A DNA stretch of 21,451 nucleotides from Planctomycetota bacterium (GCA_021780285.1 JAJXZA010000149.1:1-21451); one strand, 5' to 3'; numbered from the stretch's first letter, positions 1-8,764 are shown. Numbers and translations are program-made. Notes: a model not told the origin generated them from the sequence alone.

Positions 1-114
1 GACACCAACTTACAACAAATTGGCACCGCTGCAGCCTTCGACGCCATACGCCAATACAATTTTGTGAATTTTGAGGACGAGACAACGCAACCGGCTCGTA
101 ACATCTTGTTATGA
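1..114 (+). CDS. C-terminal end of an unidentified protein (partial)
   Basis: The first plus-strand frame is open from the window edge and stops with TGA at 112-114. It encodes 37 residues ending in QPARNILL. The residue mix (FDAIRQYNFVNFEDE) looks like ordinary soluble protein rather than a random frame. The start lies outside the window and I do not recognise the family. It converges on the minus-strand Nif3-like gene that ends at 306. Coding status is inferred only from composition and the lack of any competing frame, so this is a tentative call. Confidence 0.4.
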   Translation, partial: DTNLQQIGTAAAFDAIRQYNFVNFEDETTQPARNILL

Positions 115-226
115 CAACAAGAAACGTCCCATCTGTTGTTCCAGTTCTCCGTCACGACATCGCCGCGACCGGGCCCAAAATTGCAGCGCCCCAAGCTCTG
201 CTTTCTACTATCTCCATCTACTCTCT

Positions 227-244
227 CGCGGCCTGCAGGCCGCG
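227..244. repeat. 18-bp perfect palindrome in a convergent intergenic gap
   Basis: The sequence CGCGGCCTGCAGGCCGCG is identical to its reverse complement and sits between the plus-strand fragment ending at 114 and the minus-strand gene ending at 306. It could form a GC-rich cruciform or RNA hairpin that separates converging transcripts. It has no T-tract on either side, so it is not a classic intrinsic terminator. The rest of the 115-305 gap shows no gene that I can support. Confidence 0.4.
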
Positions 245-305
245 CTGCGTGTACCCCGCGGTGACGCTGCAACCGTGATGCCATAGGCTGTTGTATGAGG
301 CTGCC

Positions 306-1547
306 TCACACGATGGTAAAGGGTTCCACATGCGCCGTTGAAACGCGTACCTCAAGCGAGCTAAATTGCTCGGACAGGCGCTCTCTTAACCGGTGCAGCA
401 CCGGCTGCTCGCTGGAGCCATGGCCAAGGCAGATGGTTGCGATGCCGGCAGCTTTGTATGCCAGCATATCATGATGTTTAAGCTCGCCGGTAATGAGGCA
501 ATCGGGCGACGGATGGCTGCCGCAATCGAGCGCCAGGCGCCCGGCGCTGCCGGCAATAATGGCCGCCGTTTTAATATGTCTTGACGGTTCGCCGACAACC
601 TGTACCTGTGATAGGCCCAAGCGGGTTTTGCAGTGCTGGGCCAACTCCAGCAGGGTATGTTTAACGTGAGCAATTCTTCCGGTGCCGGTGGCGTCGGGCG
701 AGGTATGCATCATGAGCAAATCAAAGGCCGGTTCTTCGTAAGGATGGCTGGTTCGCAAGGCTGCCACAACCGCATCGGCCAATCGGGCGGGCAGCACTGT
801 TTCAAAACGTACTTCACGCACAAACTCCATGCGACCCGACTCGCCAACGGTTGGATGGGTGGATTCATCACCAAAAAAAGTACCGGTGCCCGGCGTACGA
901 AAACTGCAGTGGTGGTAACGGCTCTTGCGGCCAATGCGGCCGGCGCCGGCGAGAAATACGGCATCGGCGACCTTTTCGACGTCGCTTTCAGGAATGAAGG
1001 TCACAAGTTTAAGGTGTGGCTCGCCCGCATGGCTGGGGCGCAGGCTGCCTGCAACGTTCAGTTTAAGAGCCTCAGCCAGTGCATCATTGGTGCCGCCGCT
1101 GGCGGTATCGAGCGCGGTGTGTGGACTGTATATCCAAATGCCCGCCGCGTGCGCCAAAAGTGCGTTGCCGCACGGGGCATTTGGCTGGGGAACTAGCGTT
1201 TTCAGCGGTTGAAAAACGGGCGGATGATAACATACCAATAAATCGGTATCCCAGGCCATTGCCTCATGAAGTACTGCCGCGGTAAGGTCAATCGCCACAA
1301 GCACCTTGGCAACCGAAGCCCCGGGGCATGCGCTAAGGAGACCGACATTATCCCACGGCTCGGCGAGGGCCGGTGGTGCTAGCTCATCTAAAAATTGCGC
1401 TACGGCGTCAAGTAAATATGGGCCTGCTTTACCGCTGCACCAGAGATTTTCCGGCCGCCGCTGGCTGTGGGCGACATCCCGAGTTGAGTTGCCCCGAGCC
1501 GGAACTGCTTTTGGGCCGGCGGGAGAGGTTGCTTTTGTACGCTTCAT
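306..1547 (-). CDS. Nif3-like dinuclear metal centre protein (DUF34/NIF3 family)
   Basis: This 413-residue protein matches the NIF3/YbgI/YqfO family, soluble cytoplasmic proteins with a two-metal site, often labelled GTP cyclohydrolase I type 2 homologues. Their cellular function is still uncertain. The conserved PPALAEPWDNVGL element is at about residues 58-70. Metal-site motifs are YHPP (His108), SPHTALD (His143, Asp147) and HGSSE near the C-terminus (His376, Glu380). The YHPP form resembles eukaryotic NIF3L1 rather than the bacterial HHP form. The length fits the longer class with a PII-like insert in the middle. About 45 residues before the first conserved element are poorly conserved. 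The start is kept because GGAG lies about 8 bases upstream and no good internal start is visible. It follows the aminotransferase gene by 16 bases, so the two are probably cotranscribed. Confidence 0.9.
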   Translation of the reverse strand: MKRTKATSPAGPKAVPARGNSTRDVAHSQRRPENLWCSGKAGPYLLDAVAQFLDELAPPALAEPWDNVGLLSACPGASVAKVLVAIDLTAAVLHEAMAWDTDLLVCYHPPVFQPLKTLVPQPNAPCGNALLAHAAGIWIYSPHTALDTASGGTNDALAEALKLNVAGSLRPSHAGEPHLKLVTFIPESDVEKVADAVFLAGAGRIGRKSRYHHCSFRTPGTGTFFGDESTHPTVGESGRMEFVREVRFETVLPARLADAVVAALRTSHPYEEPAFDLLMMHTSPDATGTGRIAHVKHTLLELAQHCKTRLGLSQVQVVGEPSRHIKTAAIIAGSAGRLALDCGSHPSPDCLITGELKHHDMLAYKAAGIATICLGHGSSEQPVLHRLRERLSEQFSSLEVRVSTAHVEPFTIV

Positions 1548-1563
1548 AATAGGGTCTCCAGCT

Positions 1564-2460
1564 TCAAGGTGCTACGCATAGTTTATCCAGATGGGCGAGA
1601 TAGGCCTGCCGCAGCCGCTGTGTCACCGCGCCCGGTTTTTCGTTGCCGACGACATGACGTTCAATTCGCACAACGGGCATAATTCCCATGATTGCATTGG
1701 TGATAAAAACCTCCTTGGCGGACAATAGGTCGTTAATGGTGAGCGGCTTTTCGTGCATGGCGAGAGCAGACTCCGCTGCGAGATTGCACACCAGTGAGCG
1801 TGTGATTCCGGGCAGCGCCATGCGATTGCCGGGATGTTGCGGATGCTCGATCGGGCAGGTGGCGATTTCTCCATCAGCGGTAACAATGAAAACATTGCTG
1901 ATGCAACCCTCGGCGAGATATTTTTCGCCAACGGTAAACCATAGCGCTTCGCCCGCGCCGGCCTTTTGGGCCTCGCGCAGGGCCAGCAGCCGATCAAGAT
2001 AACTGGTTGATTTGTGCCCGCACAGCGGAGAGAAGGGGTTCTGCTTATACCGTGAGATTGCTACCGTCATGCCTTTTTCGTAGAGCGCTGGGAGGTAAGG
2101 CTTAAACTCGCCGGCGGAAACAAGGGTTGTGGTGGGGGGATCGGGGTTTGCAGCATCAACGTCGCTTAAGTCGCCGCGCGTAACAGTCAGGCGGAGGCGA
2201 GCGTCGCGTAGATCATTGGCGTCAAGAAGTTCTGATATTAACTCCAACAGGGCCGACTGTTCAAAATGCACCGGCATGGCGAGGGCGGCTGCACTGGCCG
2301 CGAGTCGTGCTAGATGGGCGTCAAATGCGATGACTCGTCCGCCGATCACTCGCATGGTTTCAAACAGGCCGGCGCCGTGCAATACTCCGGCATCAAACGG
2401 GGCGATGCGGGCATCTTCATACGGGATGATCTGTCCATTGATCGCAACAAAATCCGTCAT
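1564..2460 (-). CDS. class IV aminotransferase (branched-chain aminotransferase / aminodeoxychorismate lyase family)
   Basis: A PLP-dependent fold-type IV enzyme of 298 residues. It opens with a typical family N-terminus (INGQIIPYEDARIAPFDAG), and the catalytic lysine is in CGHKSTSYL (Lys150). EGCISNVF (Glu184, Asn189) and LPGITR match the cofactor phosphate-binding part of the family. Family members act in branched-chain amino acid synthesis (IlvE), folate synthesis (PabC) or D-amino acid transamination, and sequence alone does not settle which. I place the start at 2460 because homologues begin there. An upstream in-frame ATG at 2547 overlaps the RsmA stop codon as ATGA and would add 29 poorly conserved residues. 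That longer form remains possible through translational coupling. Confidence 0.88.
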   Translation of the reverse strand: MTDFVAINGQIIPYEDARIAPFDAGVLHGAGLFETMRVIGGRVIAFDAHLARLAASAAALAMPVHFEQSALLELISELLDANDLRDARLRLTVTRGDLSDVDAANPDPPTTTLVSAGEFKPYLPALYEKGMTVAISRYKQNPFSPLCGHKSTSYLDRLLALREAQKAGAGEALWFTVGEKYLAEGCISNVFIVTADGEIATCPIEHPQHPGNRMALPGITRSLVCNLAAESALAMHEKPLTINDLLSAKEVFITNAIMGIMPVVRIERHVVGNEKPGAVTQRLRQAYLAHLDKLCVAP

Positions 2461-2543
2461 GATAATCTCACAAAAAAGTTTCGAGATTGGCCCCGGCCGG
2501 CCCTCGGCCTGCAGCCGCTGCGGCCCTGACGCAGCAGAAGTTA

Positions 2544-3491
2544 TCATTTAGCGAGGATTTGTGAAAGCCCAATAAAGTCGCTGGGGGTAAGGGTGCCCGG
2601 GCGGCTTGCCGGGTTTATGTTGGCCGCGTTCAATGCCGACACGATGGCCGCCATATCTTGCGGCTTCAAGCCATGGCGAATGGCATTGACCAGATTTTGC
2701 CTTCTATGCGCAAAAATGCCGCGCAGTACGAGTGTAAGCTGCTCAATATCGCTTATCGCGCCAAAGCGGGCGGGTTGCACAATAACTTCAACCAGCGCGG
2801 ACCGCACCTTGGGCGGCGGCCAAAACGCGCCTGGCTCAATGCTGCGGATGATGCGTACACTCGCCAGCAATTGCATAAGTATGCCCAGGGCGCCGTAATC
2901 GGCGCAATCAGGTGGGGCGGCCATACGCTGGGCGACTTCCCACTGCACGGTAAAAATAAGACGTTCAAAAATCAGGCGTGGAGTGGCCGGATTGGATGGG
3001 GTTTGAAAAACATTGCGTTGTTGTTCGTGCCAGCATAGCGTAAGCAGTTCTGCAATAAGAGGGCTGGCTGCATTATACGGCAGGTTGGCGATGAGTTTGA
3101 GCGATCCGGTTGCCTTGGCGTGGAGTGAGCGAAGTTCGTCAAGCATCTGGGGGTCGAGCTTGTGTTTGCCGGCAAGCGCGTCGGCATGCAGCCAGCGAAT
3201 GTTGGTCAGGTCGCGCCAATGGCTTGCGGCGGCCCGCATCAGCGGCTCATCAATGTCTACCGCCAATACGCGGCCGGCCCTGGCGGCGATACGGCTGGTA
3301 AGGTTGCCGACGCCCGGGCCAACTTCAAGTACCGTATCGCCCGGACTTAATTGCCCTGCCTCAACAACCGCCGAGAGCACCCGCTGGTCTATCATGAAGT
3401 TCTGGCCGAAACGATGTTGTGGCCTTGCCCCGGCCGCAGCGAGCACCTGCATGATTTGCCGCCTGTCCATAACCGTGCTCATGCCTCGCAT
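2544..3491 (-). CDS. rsmA: 16S rRNA (adenine-N6,N6)-dimethyltransferase RsmA/KsgA
   Basis: This enzyme dimethylates two adjacent adenines in the helix 45 loop of 16S rRNA using S-adenosylmethionine, late in small-subunit assembly. The KsgA/Dim1 hallmarks are in order: HRFGQNF (about 27-32), SAM motif I EVGPGVGNLT (56-65), catalytic motif IV NLPYN (136-140) and FWPPPKV (223-229). It has 315 residues against about 270 in E. coli. The extra length lies mainly between motif IV and the following FTVQWEVAQRM segment. Starts at 3491, 3482 and 3470 are all possible, and the 3482 ATG has GAGG just upstream. The gene begins about 4 bases after the preceding stop and ends overlapping an ATG in the aminotransferase frame, so it sits in a tight operon. 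Confidence 0.95.
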   Translation of the reverse strand: MRGMSTVMDRRQIMQVLAAAGARPQHRFGQNFMIDQRVLSAVVEAGQLSPGDTVLEVGPGVGNLTSRIAARAGRVLAVDIDEPLMRAAASHWRDLTNIRWLHADALAGKHKLDPQMLDELRSLHAKATGSLKLIANLPYNAASPLIAELLTLCWHEQQRNVFQTPSNPATPRLIFERLIFTVQWEVAQRMAAPPDCADYGALGILMQLLASVRIIRSIEPGAFWPPPKVRSALVEVIVQPARFGAISDIEQLTLVLRGIFAHRRQNLVNAIRHGLKPQDMAAIVSALNAANINPASRPGTLTPSDFIGLSQILAK

Positions 3492-3495
3492 TTAT

Positions 3496-4350
3496 TTAAG
3501 GAGCTGAAAACTCAATAACCAGCCGTGCGGGTATGCTTTGCCCGAATTGGTTCTCGTGCGCGGCTTCCACGCTAAGGCGTCGCAGGATCATCTGGCGATG
3601 ATTAAAGTCCAGTGCCAGTGGGAAGGACCTGCTGGCCAGCATCGCTTTAATCATACTGACGATTTGCGGCGTAATGCGGCGCGCGTAGCGTGCACCTCCG
3701 TAAAGGTCTAACGTGTGTTCAATGGAGGGCGCGAGCCGCGGAGTGAGTGATTGCAGCTCGGCGATGATCAAAAATCGAGGAATGGGCAATTCGCCGCTGT
3801 GGAGTGAGAGAATTTGAATATGCCCTTCCGGTGCCGCGCCGGGCGTCAAAGCCGGGGCTGTGCGTACACCAATCGTTATGCTGGCCACGGACGATGCGAA
3901 AAGTCCCTTTATGCGGGCGGCAAAGGTTATGCGGCCATTGCCGAAACGAACAAAGGGTCGCCGGACCAAAGCTGTATGGCCGTGAGGCAGACCAGCCGAG
4001 CTTTCATCATAAACCAGTGCAAGGAGGCTGTTGACCTGGTCTTGCGTGATGATCCATCTAACATAGCGTATACGGGGATTCTGAATTTGATTTCGCAGGT
4101 TCAACAGAAGCGACTGCGCCTCGCGGGCCTGTTCCTGTACGACGGGCCCGGCGGTACTGAGTGGTCGGTACCAGCCCGGCGTCCAGAGTGTGAGGCTCCA
4201 GCAGAACAGCAGCAGAATCAGCGCGATGATAAGCAATCGCCATAACCACCCCAAGACATGCCTGGGCCGGGTAAAAAAGGTTCGCAGACATGCCTTCCAC
4301 CAAGGACGCGGTTTGCCGCCAATTAAAAACGCAGTGCCGGGTTTGCTCAT
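3496..4350 (-). CDS. hypothetical protein with one N-terminal membrane helix
   Basis: The 284-residue protein has a basic N-terminus, one strong hydrophobic segment at about residues 32-56 (rich in Leu, Ile, Trp) and a roughly 225-residue domain that is probably extracytoplasmic. The soluble part alternates short strand-like stretches such as GRITFAARIKGLFASS and contains the phrase WIITQDQVNSLLAL, reminiscent of lipid- or ligand-binding domains anchored by a single helix. I cannot name the family. It precedes rsmA by about 4 bases, which suggests cotranscription but says little about function. The start at 4350 has only a weak ribosome binding site. Confidence 0.75.
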   Translation of the reverse strand: MSKPGTAFLIGGKPRPWWKACLRTFFTRPRHVLGWLWRLLIIALILLLFCWSLTLWTPGWYRPLSTAGPVVQEQAREAQSLLLNLRNQIQNPRIRYVRWIITQDQVNSLLALVYDESSAGLPHGHTALVRRPFVRFGNGRITFAARIKGLFASSVASITIGVRTAPALTPGAAPEGHIQILSLHSGELPIPRFLIIAELQSLTPRLAPSIEHTLDLYGGARYARRITPQIVSMIKAMLASRSFPLALDFNHRQMILRRLSVEAAHENQFGQSIPARLVIEFSAP

Positions 4351-4453
4351 GGCTGTTCCAGGGGTTTCGACTTGAATCGTTGACGTGCCAAACGCTTAGC
4401 TTTCCTCTTAAAGGCTCAAGTGACAGGGCTATGAGGCCCAGCGGTGCCGCTTG

Positions 4454-5191
4454 CTAGGGGGCGGTCGTAATCGCTTTTGGCAATAGTATGCGATAACCAA
4501 CCGAAAGGCCAAGCCGTTGGGTCGTGCCGGCGTTAAGCTCAATGGCGTAGCGGACGGCATTAAGGCTTGGGTAATAATGCACGGTCCCATCCCAGGCGGG
4601 CATGGTTTCAAACTGGCTCACACGCCCGGAGCGGTCCAGAAACACCAAATCAAGCGGGATAAAGGTGTTCTTCATCCAAAATGTTTCATCCTGTGAATAA
4701 GGGAAAACGAAGATCATACCGCGATCCACAGGTATGCTGTGTATGAACATAAGCCCGCGACGCTGCTGCGCATCGGTGCGGGCAACCCAAAGTTTGAAGA
4801 GATGGCCATTGATAGTGACCGAGATGGTTGGCAGTTTGTCAAGTCGGGCCAGTTCGGTTGTGTTAGTAGGGATGGCGCGTTTGGCCGGCTGCGTTTTGGC
4901 CGTGGTTACGGGAGGTATTTGTCGTGGGGTGGGCGCTTTTTTTTCTGCCGACGATGCTGTTTGGCGATGGCAACCGCAAAGTGTCAAAGATATGCACAGT
5001 AAAAGTAATACCGTCGCAGGCGGGCGCCGGCAGCCTGGTCGCGTTGAACGAATCGGCACGAGACTCTCTCTGGCATACGCAAGCATAGGTCTGCGGAACC
5101 CACGAATAACATAAAAACAGCAGCCGAGCGCTGAACTGGGCGCATGGCGACGAGTGAAAATAGAATGCGTAAATGGTGGGCGCAACATCAT
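4454..5191 (-). CDS. DUF192 family lipoprotein
   Basis: The last ~125 residues match DUF192, small beta-rich proteins of unknown biochemical role that are usually exported. Typical elements are TDAQQRRGLMF, DRGMIFVFP, FWMKNTFIPLDLVFLD and YAIELNAG. A hydrophobic stretch ending in SLTLCGC is a good lipobox, so the mature protein is probably a lipid-anchored periplasmic protein. The start is ambiguous. ATG at 5191 has GAGG about 9 bases upstream and lies 10 bases after the ThuA stop. ATG at 5086 would give a more normal signal peptide of about 36 residues. A start at 5275 would overlap the upstream gene. The low-complexity linker after the lipobox is rich in Ala, Pro and Lys. Confidence 0.85.
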   Translation of the reverse strand: MMLRPPFTHSIFTRRHAPSSALGCCFYVIRGFRRPMLAYARESLVPIRSTRPGCRRPPATVLLLLCISLTLCGCHRQTASSAEKKAPTPRQIPPVTTAKTQPAKRAIPTNTTELARLDKLPTISVTINGHLFKLWVARTDAQQRRGLMFIHSIPVDRGMIFVFPYSQDETFWMKNTFIPLDLVFLDRSGRVSQFETMPAWDGTVHYYPSLNAVRYAIELNAGTTQRLGLSVGYRILLPKAITTAP

Positions 5192-5201
5192 AGTCAAAAC
5201 C

Positions 5202-5927
5202 TCATGGCAATGGCTTGTGATTGCCAAAAACAGACGTCCCCGCCCCGGCCGTTGGGGCAGCCCAATAAACTGCATTGGCTATGATGCGCATGACTTGTGG
5301 ATTGTGGTATGTCGGATAGGTTTCATGGCCGGGGCGGAAATAAAAAATTCGTCCCATGCCGCGTCGCCACGTAAGGCCGCTGCGAAATACCTCTCCGCCG
5401 GAAAACGAAGAGATGAGGATGGTTTCGTCTGGTTCGGGGATGTCGAAGTGTTCACCGTACATTTCTTCCCGCGGAAGCACCATATGGTCGCTGATGCCGC
5501 GCAAGATTGGATGGCCGGGTGCTGTAACCCATAAAATTTCGCGATCGTCGGCTTCGCGCCACTTCAGGTCGCAGGTTGTTCCCATGAGCCGTTTAAATAA
5601 TTTTGAGAAGTGGGCGGAGTGGAGCACAATGAGGCCCATGCCGGCGAGTACGCGGGCATGGGCCCTTTGGACGACCTCATCATGCACGGCATCATGGGCC
5701 ATGTGTCCCCACCAGATGAGCACATCGGTGGCGGCAAGCACTTCGGGAGCAAGGCCGTGATCCGGCTCTTCGAGGGTGGCGGTGCGTACCGTCATAACTC
5801 CGGCGGCTCGCAGGCCATCGGCCAGGGTCTCGTGCATACCCTTTGGATACAGCGCGCGTACCTTGGAATTGCGTTTTTCGTGCTGGTATTCGTGCCAGAT
5901 GGTTACTCTTGGGAAATCAGCTTGCAT
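5202..5927 (-). CDS. ThuA-like domain protein (trehalose utilisation family)
   Basis: This 241-residue protein matches the ThuA/PF06283 family, class I glutamine amidotransferase-like folds that are common in planctomycetes and often linked to carbohydrate catabolism. Visible family elements are TDVLIWWGHMAHD (about 68-79), GMGLIVLHSAHFSKLF (97-111), a Glu-rich EEMYGEHFDIP segment, and GRIFYFRPGHETYPTY near the C-terminus. The reaction is not established for most members. There is no signal peptide, so it is probably cytoplasmic. The start has GGAG 5 bases upstream, a strong site. It heads a short unit with the DUF192 gene 10 bases downstream. Confidence 0.88.
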   Translation of the reverse strand: MQADFPRVTIWHEYQHEKRNSKVRALYPKGMHETLADGLRAAGVMTVRTATLEEPDHGLAPEVLAATDVLIWWGHMAHDAVHDEVVQRAHARVLAGMGLIVLHSAHFSKLFKRLMGTTCDLKWREADDREILWVTAPGHPILRGISDHMVLPREEMYGEHFDIPEPDETILISSFSGGEVFRSGLTWRRGMGRIFYFRPGHETYPTYHNPQVMRIIANAVYWAAPTAGAGTSVFGNHKPLP

Positions 5928-6337
5928 ATTTGCTCCATTATTAGCCAGGCCCCGCTGCGCTTATTTTATCTGCGCCGCCTAGTCCTATGGTTGTGGGCAC
6001 TATCGTAATGGTAGATTATCGGTCGCATGCACAACGTACAACCAAATACCGGGATTTTATCAGACCCAGGGGTAGGTCCATAAGCGTTGCGCGAAAATAA
6101 TCAAGGCTCCAGGCATGTCCATCCGATGAAAGGACTGTCGCGCTGCGGAACTCTTTGCGGGCGGCACCGATTTCTTGGCAGTTCATGGTATGCGGCGATT
6201 TTCCGCTGCGTGCGAACGAGAAAAAGATTGGCCTCAACTTCGCGAGCCGGCGTTTATGGTTCGTTTGTGAGGCGGAGTGTTTGGCATTGCGGCCAGAGCC
6301 GCAGTCCCAAACAAAAGTGTCCAAGAGGGAAGTTGCG
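5928..6337. other. divergent intergenic region, 410 bp
   Basis: This gap separates the minus-strand ThuA gene from the plus-strand prepilin-like gene and must contain promoters for both. I see no confident sigma-70 boxes, RNA gene or repeat. A minus-strand open frame of 56 codons (6016-6186) has no ribosome binding site, so I do not call it. GAGGGA at 6324-6329 is the ribosome binding site of the downstream gene. Confidence 0.5.
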
Positions 6338-7162
6338 ATGTTGAACCGAGTAAACAAGCAGACAAGAGAGGGCTTCACGCTTGTGGAGCTTTTGGTGGTG
6401 CTTACCATCATTGCTCTGCTGATGGGCCTGATTCTGCCAGCCTTGGCCAATGCCCGCCAAAACGCCATAAACGTGCAATGCCAGAATAACCTGCGGCAGA
6501 TTGGCACGATGCTCGTAGAATACTCGAACGTATCGGACGGCTTTATGCCGGCCGGTGAGGACCTCACCTCGCCTACCTATCCATATTACGATTATTCGGA
6601 TGCGCTCTTTTCGTTCTATACCGGCGGGCCGGCCGAGTCGCGTTATAGCTTAACGTCCAATCCAACGGCTTTGGCGGTAAAGTACGCTCAGATATTTCGC
6701 TGCCCCGCGGTGGATGTACCCGATACCGACAAATGGGCCGACAACTATGCCTGCAATATCAACGCGTTCAAATGGCACTATACCTTCAACTTTCTGAACT
6801 TGTACTCCGTGAGTCTAACACGCCTTGGCGCCATTCAGCGCCCCTCCGAAACGATTGCCATCACCGATGCCAATCAGGTGCAAACCAACGGCGACAGCGA
6901 CTCCACCTTGTATTGGTTCTATTATGATGCTCCGTTCTGGACGCAGAAGCCGCTGACCAAGATTCCCAGCGGCGGCATATCGGGCGAGGCCAACATGGAC
7001 GCCACGTCAAGTTCCTCGTGGCTGTGGGAAAGCGGCATGCGGTTCCGGCATATGTCCAACGCGTCGGGGGCGGGCTATGCCAATGCCTTGTTCTTCGATG
7101 GCCATGTAGAAGCCAAAGACATCAACACCATCGAGCAGATGAACGTTGCAACCAGCTATTGA
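6338..7162 (+). CDS. prepilin-type N-terminal cleavage/methylation protein (DUF1559-like)
   Basis: The 274-residue protein begins with a short basic leader followed by GFTLVELLVVLTIIALL, the type IV prepilin/pseudopilin signature. Cleavage is expected after Gly12, with Phe13 at the mature N-terminus and the conserved Glu at mature position 5. The C-terminal FRHMSNASGAGYANALFFDG segment resembles the H-X9-DG motif of planctomycete pseudopilin-like proteins, with a longer spacing here. Such proteins are expected at the inner membrane or in a secretion pseudopilus. Their roles are mostly unknown and planctomycete genomes carry many paralogues. The start at 6338 is chosen because GAGGGA lies 8 bases upstream and the leader has normal length. 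An open frame continues upstream but lacks these features. It is monocistronic, with a terminator right after the stop. Confidence 0.9.
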   Translation: MLNRVNKQTREGFTLVELLVVLTIIALLMGLILPALANARQNAINVQCQNNLRQIGTMLVEYSNVSDGFMPAGEDLTSPTYPYYDYSDALFSFYTGGPAESRYSLTSNPTALAVKYAQIFRCPAVDVPDTDKWADNYACNINAFKWHYTFNFLNLYSVSLTRLGAIQRPSETIAITDANQVQTNGDSDSTLYWFYYDAPFWTQKPLTKIPSGGISGEANMDATSSSSWLWESGMRFRHMSNASGAGYANALFFDGHVEAKDINTIEQMNVATSY

Positions 7163-7183
7163 TTTAACCAAGTATAGATTTCT

Positions 7184-7235
7184 GGCGGCAGGCTGCAGAA
7201 AAATGTTTTTTCTGACGCCTGCCGCCAAGCTTTTT
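7184..7235 (+). terminator. intrinsic terminator after the prepilin-like gene
   Basis: GGCGGCAGGC (7184-7193) pairs with GCCTGCCGCC (7217-7226). The stem extends inward through CAGAAAAA/TTTTTCTG with two mismatches, and CTTTTT follows at 7230-7235. It begins 22 bases after the stop codon at 7162. Its AT-rich inner stem may also help stop transcripts arriving from the minus-strand glycosyltransferase gene that ends at 7324. Confidence 0.85.
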
Positions 7236-7323
7236 GCCCGGCCCTGCGAGGCGTCCCCAAGGTTGGCGATGATCGCAAGGCTCTTGGCCGCATTGTCATC
7301 TTGCCGCGGCCGCCAGCATTTGC

Positions 7324-8517
7324 CTACGCTTGCTCGCAGTTTGCATTCGCTAAAGTCTGCGATGAGGGACGGGCGGTCTTATGCAGGCCGCGGACATCGT
7401 GCAGAAATACCTTGCGAAGCAGATACCGCACCAACATCAGAGCCAACAGGCTCAGGAGCGTTGCAGGCAAAGGTCCCCAGATGCGGTTGGCAAAAAATCC
7501 CGCCAAAACGCCGCCCGCCACTTCTGCCGCACTGATGAGCGTAAACTCCAGGTAAGGCCGCCGCATGATGATAAATGCCCGCTGTGTGCGGACATAGCGC
7601 ACAAAAAACACCAGGGTAACCGCCGTCATTGCCAGCAGGCCCGCAGTCAACGCTGGCAGGTAGGGCAGATGTATCCACTTGTAGAGCACATGAACGGCGG
7701 CTAGCGCGGTGCAAGCCCCCAAAGTGCCGACAATCAAAAACTTAAGGCGCGGTGAGCCTTGGGGGTATTTATAATCATATAGCCGGGATAGATGCTCCAA
7801 GTACCGGAATTGTTCCTTGAGGCTGAGTTTGCTTTGCCCGTGAATGCGGTTGCGAAAAACAATGGGTACTTCCGTGATTCGCGTGACGCGGGCTTTTACC
7901 AGTAGTTCTAAACCGATCTTATAACCAATGGGGTTAAGCTCGTCGCAGGACACAAGCATCTGACGGCGAAATGCAAAGAATCCCGCCATTGAATCTTTTA
8001 CAGCGCCGACAAAGGGGCGGCTCAGTGCGGTGGCCACCGCGCTGTTAAGCCAGCGAAAGGCGCCCCAATCTTCGGTGCGACCACCAGCAACATAGCGGGA
8101 GCCAATAACGAAGTCAGCCGTGTTTTCGAGCAGAGGCTCCACGAGCGACGGAACTGACTCTGGCGGGTGGCTAAGGTCGGCATCCATCACGACGATATAG
8201 CCGTAGCGTGCCATGGTGCAGCCGGCCAACACCGCAGATGACAAACCTCGGTCTTCCTTGCGGATGAGAAACCGAACTTGTGGATGTTCCTGCCTGAGCA
8301 TCGCGAGCACCTGTGGCGTGCCATCGGGCGAATTATCATCCACAATAATAAGCTCCCATGGCCAGCCTGTTGGGGTAACGGCGGTGGCAAGCTGCCGCAC
8401 GAGTTCCGGCAGGTTTTCCGCCTCGCAGAAGGTGGGAACTACAATACTGATCTTGACATCATTTGCTGCTGTGGTTGCTGCAGAAGTCGGTTCATCTGGT
8501 AATGATTGCATTTGCAC
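7324..8517 (-). CDS. GT2 polyprenol-phosphate sugar transferase with C-terminal GtrA-like membrane domain
   Basis: Residues 21-250 form a family 2 glycosyltransferase of the dolichol-phosphate mannosyltransferase type. Visible motifs are SIVVPTFCEAENLPELV (24-40), IIVDDNSPDGT (57-67), the metal/nucleotide site MDADLSHPPE (111-120) and HGQSKLSLKEQ near 230. Residues 255-375 contain about four hydrophobic segments and resemble the GtrA/DPMS_TM region found fused to this enzyme in some bacteria. The enzyme should transfer a sugar from a nucleotide donor to a polyprenyl phosphate at the cytoplasmic membrane, feeding glycan or glycoprotein synthesis. AAGGG lies about 6 bases before the start. It ends about 90 bases from the terminator of the opposing gene. 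Confidence 0.92.
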   Translation of the reverse strand: MQMQSLPDEPTSAATTAANDVKISIVVPTFCEAENLPELVRQLATAVTPTGWPWELIIVDDNSPDGTPQVLAMLRQEHPQVRFLIRKEDRGLSSAVLAGCTMARYGYIVVMDADLSHPPESVPSLVEPLLENTADFVIGSRYVAGGRTEDWGAFRWLNSAVATALSRPFVGAVKDSMAGFFAFRRQMLVSCDELNPIGYKIGLELLVKARVTRITEVPIVFRNRIHGQSKLSLKEQFRYLEHLSRLYDYKYPQGSPRLKFLIVGTLGACTALAAVHVLYKWIHLPYLPALTAGLLAMTAVTLVFFVRYVRTQRAFIIMRRPYLEFTLISAAEVAGGVLAGFFANRIWGPLPATLLSLLALMLVRYLLRKVFLHDVRGLHKTARPSSQTLANANCEQA

Positions 8518-8616
8518 CCTTGGGCCTCAAGTAAGCGGTCACATTAAGACGCCGGCCAGATTATACGCCGAATGGGGGCGTTGGGAATGTTCTAACCCAA
8601 GTTACGGAGTTGCGCG

Positions 8617-8649
8617 GCAAAAATGGCCCTGTCGCTAGTGTAGTGTCCC
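8617..8649 (+). repeat. 33-bp terminal inverted repeat, left copy
   Basis: This stretch (starting GCAAAAATGGCC and ending TAGTGTAGTGTCCC) is the reverse complement of 8765-8797 with four mismatches. A TTTAC block at equal distance inside both copies suggests the similarity extends about 15 bases further inward. It is probably an IS end or one arm of a small non-autonomous element of about 181 bp. No target-site duplication is obvious outside the pair. Confidence 0.7.
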
Positions 8650-8764
8650 AGAGGAAGATTTACGATATGCACTTCACAGTTTTTTCAAATATTCTGGCCC
8701 AAGCGGGCTATCGACGCCGTGTGCTCCGCGAACCATGACGGCCAGCAACTGTAAACGTCCGTTA

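Noticed and set aside
6016..6567. Minus-strand open frame (183 codons) before and over the prepilin-like gene
   Set aside because: It overlaps the start of a strongly supported gene, lacks a ribosome binding site and has no recognisable motif. A shorter version (6016-6186) is no better.
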